From the NCBI RefSeq assembly GCF_051414115.1, contig NZ_JBLKNZ010000001.1:1612001-1676000 (forward strand): a stretch of DNA of 64,000 bases, written 5' to 3'. The first letter of the stretch is position 1. Each line of letters opens with the position of its first letter. The DNA comes from Halovenus marina. Lineage in GTDB: Archaea; Halobacteriota; Halobacteria; Halobacteriales; Haloarculaceae. The notes under the pieces were generated by a model that was not told the DNA's origin, searched no databases, and saw nothing but the letters and a program-made list of their open reading frames with translations. Positions 59,993 to 64,000 of this stretch are shown here, one piece after another. The position numbers were made by a program, and so were the translations under genes.

Positions 59993-62161
59993 TCAGTCCA
60001 GCAGCGACTCGACGCACGCGTCCATCTCTGTCTGTAACGCCTCCAGTTCCGGAATTGGCGTTTCGTTGTACGTTCGCTTGCGCACGTTTGTGTGCTCTGG
60101 CACGACGTCGTGAGCGGCCATCGAGAGTTCGGCCAGTCGCTCGGCGTCAGCCGTCGGCTCGTACTCCGGCAAGGAAAGCTTCGAGACGACTTCTTTCGAG
60201 AGACTCGCCTTCCCCTCGGAGGCGATCTCTCTGAGCGACTGCTGGTAGATCGAGGAGTTGAGCAGCCCACAGAGAAAGTGCGCCTCGTACCGGTCGTCGG
60301 TCGCGATGAACATACAGTGGTCGCCGGGGACCACCAGTTTCTCACCGAGATCCTCGTCGTGTCGGGTCGATACGACGGCAAAATGCGGCTTGAATCCGAG
60401 TCGGCACCAGACGACCTTGTACGTTGCCCACGTGTACTCGCCGAGTCCGAACAGGTTGTAGAACGTCCCCTTCTGGAGCCACGACGAGGAACGGGCTTCG
60501 AGGCGCTCCCTGTTCGCGCTGAGATACTCGTGTGTGTTCGGGCAGGTGGCTTGCAGTTCGGCCTCGTTGTCGACGTTCGTCTTTTCGAGCGGGACGAGAT
60601 GCAGGTCGTGCCCGAACAGGCCGTACTTGACAATATGTTTCGATCTGAGGTACGGGTAGACGTGGTCGTGTTCTAACTCCGAGAGCTGAGCCCGGTCGAT
60701 ACTGAACACGTCCTTGGCGTCGTCTTTTACCCCGTGACGGATGTCGTGGTGACAGTCACCGAGCGCACGCGTGCTGGCATCCGCTCTGACCCACGGCGAG
60801 TCGGGGTCGTCGTCCAGCGGAACCATCTCGGTCGTCTCGTGTTTAAGTGTCTCCCGAATCGTCTCGAGAGCGGAAAAGTCAGCCGAGTTCTCTCCGGCGC
60901 TCCAGGAATCGACCGGGATTGGAAAGTTCGGCTCACGCCCGACGCCCATCGTGTAGATGGCAGACTGGACCGTCGCTGTCTCGAACGGATGGAGCTGATT
61001 GAAGTCGTGAATGTGCGTGACAGCGACCGGACGGGACCCGACCTGCTGTGTCCGGAGCAGTCGGCCCGCCGGCCCCTTCATAATGTCGCGTTTCAGGACG
61101 AAGCTAGCGTCACCTCCCTCGTCGAGATATCGATGGATACAGACACAGACGAACGGCACCGAGATGTCGTCGTTTCCGTGCCCCAGACGTGCATCGATTC
61201 CCTCCTGTGGAAATAGGTTCAATTGGTCGATGTACTGCGCTCGCCACGCATCGCGCACCGTCTCCGGCAGGTCGCCCCACGTGATCCATGGCGGATTTCC
61301 GACCAGATGGTCGACGGTCAGCGAGATGGGGGATCCACCGAATCGGATCTCGTCATCGCGCGTCAGCGCGAGCGCGTCGGTCAGAAACACCGGCAGTTCG
61401 AGTCGGTCGATATCGCTCTCTGCAAGGAGTGGCCGGAGTGCGAGGAGGTACCTGAGCTTTGCGCTTTTGACCGCGACAGGGTTGAGGTCGATTCCGAACA
61501 CCGTGCTCGTGATGACTTCGATGAGCGTTTCGGGGTCACAGTCGTCTGCGAGCGCGTCCCGTTTTGCGTCGATACAGGCCGCGAGAAACACACCCGACCC
61601 GCAGCCAGGGTCGAGGAACGTCTCCGACCGGTGATCGATGACACCGAGTTCGCTCACAGCCAGGTCGGCTACCCCGCGTGGCGTGTAGTACTGGCCGAGC
61701 TGTCGGCGCATCTCGCGGGAGACGACAGCCTCGTACAGCGCTCGCAGAAGGTCTGACTGGGCCAGCGATTCCAGATCGAGCCGCGACGCGAGCAGGGGTT
61801 CGAGCGTGTCCGAACCGAGGATTCGCTCGTGAAGCGACCGGAAAGAAACGGAAAGCGCGTCGGTGTTTTCCGTCGATTCTCGGTTCACGACCTGGACCCC
61901 GAACTCGCGTTGAGCGGATTCGATGAGTCGCTCGACGACAAAATCGTAGTACAGCGTCTCGACGAACAGCGCGTCGCGGGGATTCTCGACCGAACTGTCG
62001 TCGAAGATGGTGCCGTGACTGCGGGTGAGAAACGTCACCCACTCTCGCCGTGCCGACTGCACCGCGGTGTCCGTCGAAAGTGCGGCAAATGCGCGAGACC
62101 TGTAGCGCTCGTACAGGTCGCTGCTCTGTCCGACGGCGTTCAGTAGCTTAGGGTCTGTCAT
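59993..62161 (-). CDS. Orphan Eco57I/TaqI-type adenine DNA methyltransferase
   Basis: A 722-residue gamma-class N6-adenine methyltransferase. L-G-Q-Y-Y-T-P-R-G-V-A at 155-165 is motif X, F-L-D-P-G-C-G-S-G-V-F at 182-192 motif I, G-N-P-P-W at 288-292 motif IV. The C-terminal about 300 residues are a TaqI-like specificity region (e.g. L-S-L-P-E-Y near the end). No PD-D/E-x-K nuclease domain or separate endonuclease gene lies nearby, so it is an orphan modification enzyme or what is left of a defence system. The recognition site is unknown. Confidence 0.88.
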   Translation of the reverse strand: MTDPKLLNAVGQSSDLYERYRSRAFAALSTDTAVQSARREWVTFLTRSHGTIFDDSSVENPRDALFVETLYYDFVVERLIESAQREFGVQVVNRESTENTDALSVSFRSLHERILGSDTLEPLLASRLDLESLAQSDLLRALYEAVVSREMRRQLGQYYTPRGVADLAVSELGVIDHRSETFLDPGCGSGVFLAACIDAKRDALADDCDPETLIEVITSTVFGIDLNPVAVKSAKLRYLLALRPLLAESDIDRLELPVFLTDALALTRDDEIRFGGSPISLTVDHLVGNPPWITWGDLPETVRDAWRAQYIDQLNLFPQEGIDARLGHGNDDISVPFVCVCIHRYLDEGGDASFVLKRDIMKGPAGRLLRTQQVGSRPVAVTHIHDFNQLHPFETATVQSAIYTMGVGREPNFPIPVDSWSAGENSADFSALETIRETLKHETTEMVPLDDDPDSPWVRADASTRALGDCHHDIRHGVKDDAKDVFSIDRAQLSELEHDHVYPYLRSKHIVKYGLFGHDLHLVPLEKTNVDNEAELQATCPNTHEYLSANRERLEARSSSWLQKGTFYNLFGLGEYTWATYKVVWCRLGFKPHFAVVSTRHDEDLGEKLVVPGDHCMFIATDDRYEAHFLCGLLNSSIYQQSLREIASEGKASLSKEVVSKLSLPEYEPTADAERLAELSMAAHDVVPEHTNVRKRTYNETPIPELEALQTEMDACVESLLD

Positions 62162-62299
62162 CCTCGGTTGCCTACGGTAGCTCTCTGTTTCAGTGCCCGG
62201 ACCATAAGCGTAGGTTCGTTCGGCCGCGGATCCGACCGCACAGCCGCTACACTCAGTGGGAATAGCTTAAGGGTACACGGATCATCGTGCTACTAAACG

Positions 62300-62761
62300 A
62301 TGGCTCTCGCCGAGGAAACGGAGATGACGGCGGCGCAAGTGGACGATTTTCTCGCCGAACGGGAGAGTGGCGTGCTCTCGCTCGCCCGTGACGAGCGCCC
62401 GTATGCGATTCCGATCTCCTATGGATACGACAGTTCCGAACGAACGTTCTACATGCGTCTGGTGTCGACGCCGGAAAGCGAAAAGCGGGAGTTTCTTTCC
62501 TCAAACCCCGCCGCACGACTCGTCGTCTACGACAGCAACACCCAGGGAACGGAGTATAAGAGCGTCGTCGCCTCGGGAGATCTAGCACAGATCGACCCCG
62601 ACGAACTCACGATAGAGCAAATCGAGCAGTACGGGAGCGCGAAGCGCCCGCTCTTCGAGATCTGGGGACAGGAACGGGACAGCCTCGACATCCAACTGTT
62701 TCGGTTCCGACCTGACGAGCTAAATGGGCGGCTGACGGAAGTCGACAGAGACGAATCGTAA
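62300..62761 (+). CDS. Pyridoxamine 5'-phosphate oxidase-family FMN-binding protein
   Basis: A 153-residue split-barrel protein: V-D-D-F-L-A-E-R-E-S-G-V-L-S-L-A, R-P-Y-A-I-P-I-S-Y-G-Y-D and R-L-V-S-T-P-E-S-E-K resemble the FMN-binding strands and phosphate-binding loop of the PPOX family. Small haloarchaeal members act as flavin reductases or unknown oxidoreductases. It lies divergent to the methyltransferase with a 138-nt gap. Confidence 0.82.
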   Translation: MALAEETEMTAAQVDDFLAERESGVLSLARDERPYAIPISYGYDSSERTFYMRLVSTPESEKREFLSSNPAARLVVYDSNTQGTEYKSVVASGDLAQIDPDELTIEQIEQYGSAKRPLFEIWGQERDSLDIQLFRFRPDELNGRLTEVDRDES

Positions 62762-62769
62762 TCCCCCGC

Positions 62770-62919
62770 CTATTCTCCCGTGTCGATGGGCGCAAACTGC
62801 GCATCGGTGGCTGCAGCGCCACAGACTGGACAGCCGCTCGATACGATAGCCTCACGCATCCCCTCGTTGACCGTGATCTGCTGGCCGCATTCCGAACAGG
62901 TAAACTCGTGTTCTTTCAT
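62770..62919 (-). CDS. Small zinc-ribbon protein
   Basis: A 49-residue protein with two C-x-x-C pairs, C-S-E-C-G (about 9-13) and C-P-V-C-G (about 30-34), forming one zinc ribbon, similar to small haloarchaeal DUF7560-type ribbons. The start at 62919 gives a compact family-like protein; a Met 14 codons upstream is possible. It is convergent with the PPOX gene (8-nt gap). Function unknown; such micro-proteins often bind nucleic acid or a protein partner. Confidence 0.75.
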   Translation of the reverse strand: MKEHEFTCSECGQQITVNEGMREAIVSSGCPVCGAAATDAQFAPIDTGE

Positions 62920-63248
62920 GTATCGGTGTTCTTCTCTCGTCCCGCGGACACTGCCTGCCATATCGTCCCTACGGTGATTCTGTCCCGTATCAGCTAAGGG
63001 GTACAGCCAGTATATGCAGGTACATTCAAGTTCCTACACCGGTCACAGCCGACAGACGACTGTGCTCTGCTCAAGACCATTCGGGGGATCTGTATCAACG
63101 TTTCGTCTTTTCTATCTTGATTCAGCGAGAGAATCCCGCCCTTCTCACGAAGGACGAGCGTTCCGACGCTCTGTGTGGTTTGGATTCTGTTTTACTACAG
63201 ACCTGCTCCAACACTAGGTTGAAGCGGATCAGACACAGAGTAACTGAT
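62920..63248. other. Gene-free gap before the site-2 protease gene
   Basis: The stretch holds promoters for its neighbours and no convincing gene. A 10-bp match to the outer end of the palindromic repeat (GTACAGCCAG at 63001-63010) occurs alone, without the rest of the element. An A/T-richer patch lies around 63100-63120. No tRNA or clear hairpin was seen. Confidence 0.45.
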
Positions 63249-64000
63249 ATGTTCAAAAGCTATCGAGTCGGAACCATCCACGGAATTCCGTTCAAACTCG
63301 ATATCACGTTTCTGATCATCCTCCCGGTGTTTGTGTGGCTGATCGGCGCCCAGATCGGTGACGTGGTCCCCCTGTTCAACGACGCCTTTGGAACCTCACT
63401 CGAGACAGAGACGCTGACGGCTGGCAACCGGGAGTGGATCGTCGGCTTTGTCGCTGCAGTCTCGCTGTTTACCTCCGTTGCACTCCACGAACTCGGCCAC
63501 GCGGCCGTTGCGCTGTCGTATGGCTACGAAATCGAGTCTATCACGCTGTGGTTGCTCGGCGGCATCGCAAAGCCAGCCGAACTCCCGACCGAATGGCAAC
63601 ACGAGTTCTGGATCGCAGTCGCCGGACCGGTCGTGAACGTTGTTATTGCTCTCGGGTGTGGGGCCGCGCTCGTCGTCGTTCCTGCGAGTGACGTGCTCGT
63701 CTTTCTGTTGCTCTATCTCGCCTTGTTGAACATCGTCTTGCCCGTGTTCAACATGCTCCCGGCGTTCCCGCTCGATGGCGGGCGAGTGCTCCGGGCGCTG
63801 CTCGCCCGAAATCAGTCGTACGTGCGCGCCACCCGACAGGCCGCCGCCGTCGGAAAGGGGATGGCGCTACTGCTCGGGATTGTCGGACTGCTCGCGTTCA
63901 ACTTCGTCCTCGTGGCGATCGCATTTTTCGTCTACATCGCCGCGACCTCCGAAAGCCGACAGATGATGCTCGACGCTGCTTTCGAGGGGATGGTGGTACA
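63249..64000 (+). CDS. Site-2 protease (M50) membrane metallopeptidase, 3' end cut off
   Basis: 250 codons are visible before the window ends. His80-Glu-Leu-Gly-His84 is the zinc site inside a membrane helix, and N-M-L-P-A-F-P-L-D-G-G near 165-176 supplies the Asp ligand, as in M50 proteases that cut within membranes. About six helices are seen. Haloarchaeal members often carry C-terminal CBS domains, which would lie beyond the window. Substrate unknown; these enzymes usually release membrane-tethered regulators. Confidence 0.92.
   Translation, partial: MFKSYRVGTIHGIPFKLDITFLIILPVFVWLIGAQIGDVVPLFNDAFGTSLETETLTAGNREWIVGFVAAVSLFTSVALHELGHAAVALSYGYEIESITLWLLGGIAKPAELPTEWQHEFWIAVAGPVVNVVIALGCGAALVVVPASDVLVFLLLYLALLNIVLPVFNMLPAFPLDGGRVLRALLARNQSYVRATRQAAAVGKGMALLLGIVGLLAFNFVLVAIAFFVYIAATSESRQMMLDAAFEGMVV

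Noticed and set aside
63001..63010. GTACAGCCAG resembling the end of the palindromic repeat
   Set aside because: Only 10 bp match and no second arm, centre or correct spacing. Probably chance.
63120..63180. Stretch resembling the GC-rich hairpin end of an IS200/IS605-type element
   Set aside because: No transposase or TnpB reading frame, and the possible stem is imperfect. Not enough to call a mobile element.
1..64000. CRISPR arrays, rRNA or tRNA genes
   Set aside because: Reading the intergenic regions gave no regularly spaced repeats, tRNA folds or rRNA segments. A tRNAscan or covariance search would be the decisive check.

Overview
The window comes from a halophilic archaeon of the class Halobacteria. 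Evidence: GC-rich DNA, very acidic proteins, an archaeal information-processing cluster (L21e, aEF-1beta, RpoF, KsgA, a C(P)XCG zinc-finger micro-protein like Haloferax HVO_2753), a sensory rhodopsin with its transducer, Tat lipoproteins with haloarchaeal twin-arginine and lipobox signals, and HTH_10/Bat-type regulation. The genus cannot be fixed from sequence alone. Coding density is high; neighbours often overlap by 4 nt (ATGA), and most genes have short or no leaders.

Layout. 0-3.2 kb: a truncated amidohydrolase, then a reductase/thiolase/OB-fold operon that fits (R)-3-hydroxyacyl-CoA supply, as for polyhydroxyalkanoate. 3.3-4.2 kb: a winged-helix regulator and a small partner, toxin-antitoxin-like. 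4.3-6.4 kb: a two-gene cobalamin-independent methionine synthase. 6.4-9.8 kb: translation/transcription housekeeping genes. 9.8-13.9 kb: an odd 3-hydroxyacyl-CoA dehydrogenase paralogue, then a sensory rhodopsin II-type receptor with its transducer. 14-19 kb: a HEAT-like/pseudokinase protein, a multipass membrane protein and a copper P-type ATPase. 19.1-21.2 kb: pus10 and rnhB.

21.2-28.9 kb is a cell-surface glycan island: one flippase, one GT4 glycosyltransferase and four alkaline-phosphatase-superfamily hydrolases that share a C-terminal L-x-x-L-G-Y tail. 28.9-33.7 kb holds a CNNM/CorC-type membrane protein, a BAAT-type hydrolase, a DUF192 lipoprotein and an AT-richer histidine kinase. 33.9-41.3 kb is a complete pstSCAB-phoU phosphate operon plus an AbrB-PhoU regulator. 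41.6-46 kb has two aldo/keto reductases, a DUF2891 protein, a broken ABC permease and an ArsA/Get3 ATPase.

46.1-49.2 kb is a zinc/manganese ABC importer (znuACB) with a palindromic operator over its promoter. 49.4-51.6 kb: two unknown small proteins, a VapBC pair with its own operator, and an FKBP isomerase. 51.7-57.4 kb: a GT2 glycosyltransferase, mutL, a membrane protein with hundreds of residues of V-E-x-T repeats, a sugar kinase lacking its catalytic Asp, and an HTH_10 regulator. Two copies of a 76-bp fully palindromic repeat, a MITE-like candidate, lie in this stretch. 57.5-60 kb: a fused RimK ligase/RimB protease divergent from an AstE/ASPA-like zinc hydrolase. 60-64 kb: an orphan Eco57I-type DNA methyltransferase, an FMN-binding protein, a zinc ribbon and a site-2 protease cut by the window end.

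Most promising for follow-up: the AlkP-superfamily island with its common tail, the palindromic repeat family, the V-E-x-T repeat protein, the RimK-RimB/AstE locus, the pseudokinase/membrane pair and the atypical sensory rhodopsin.
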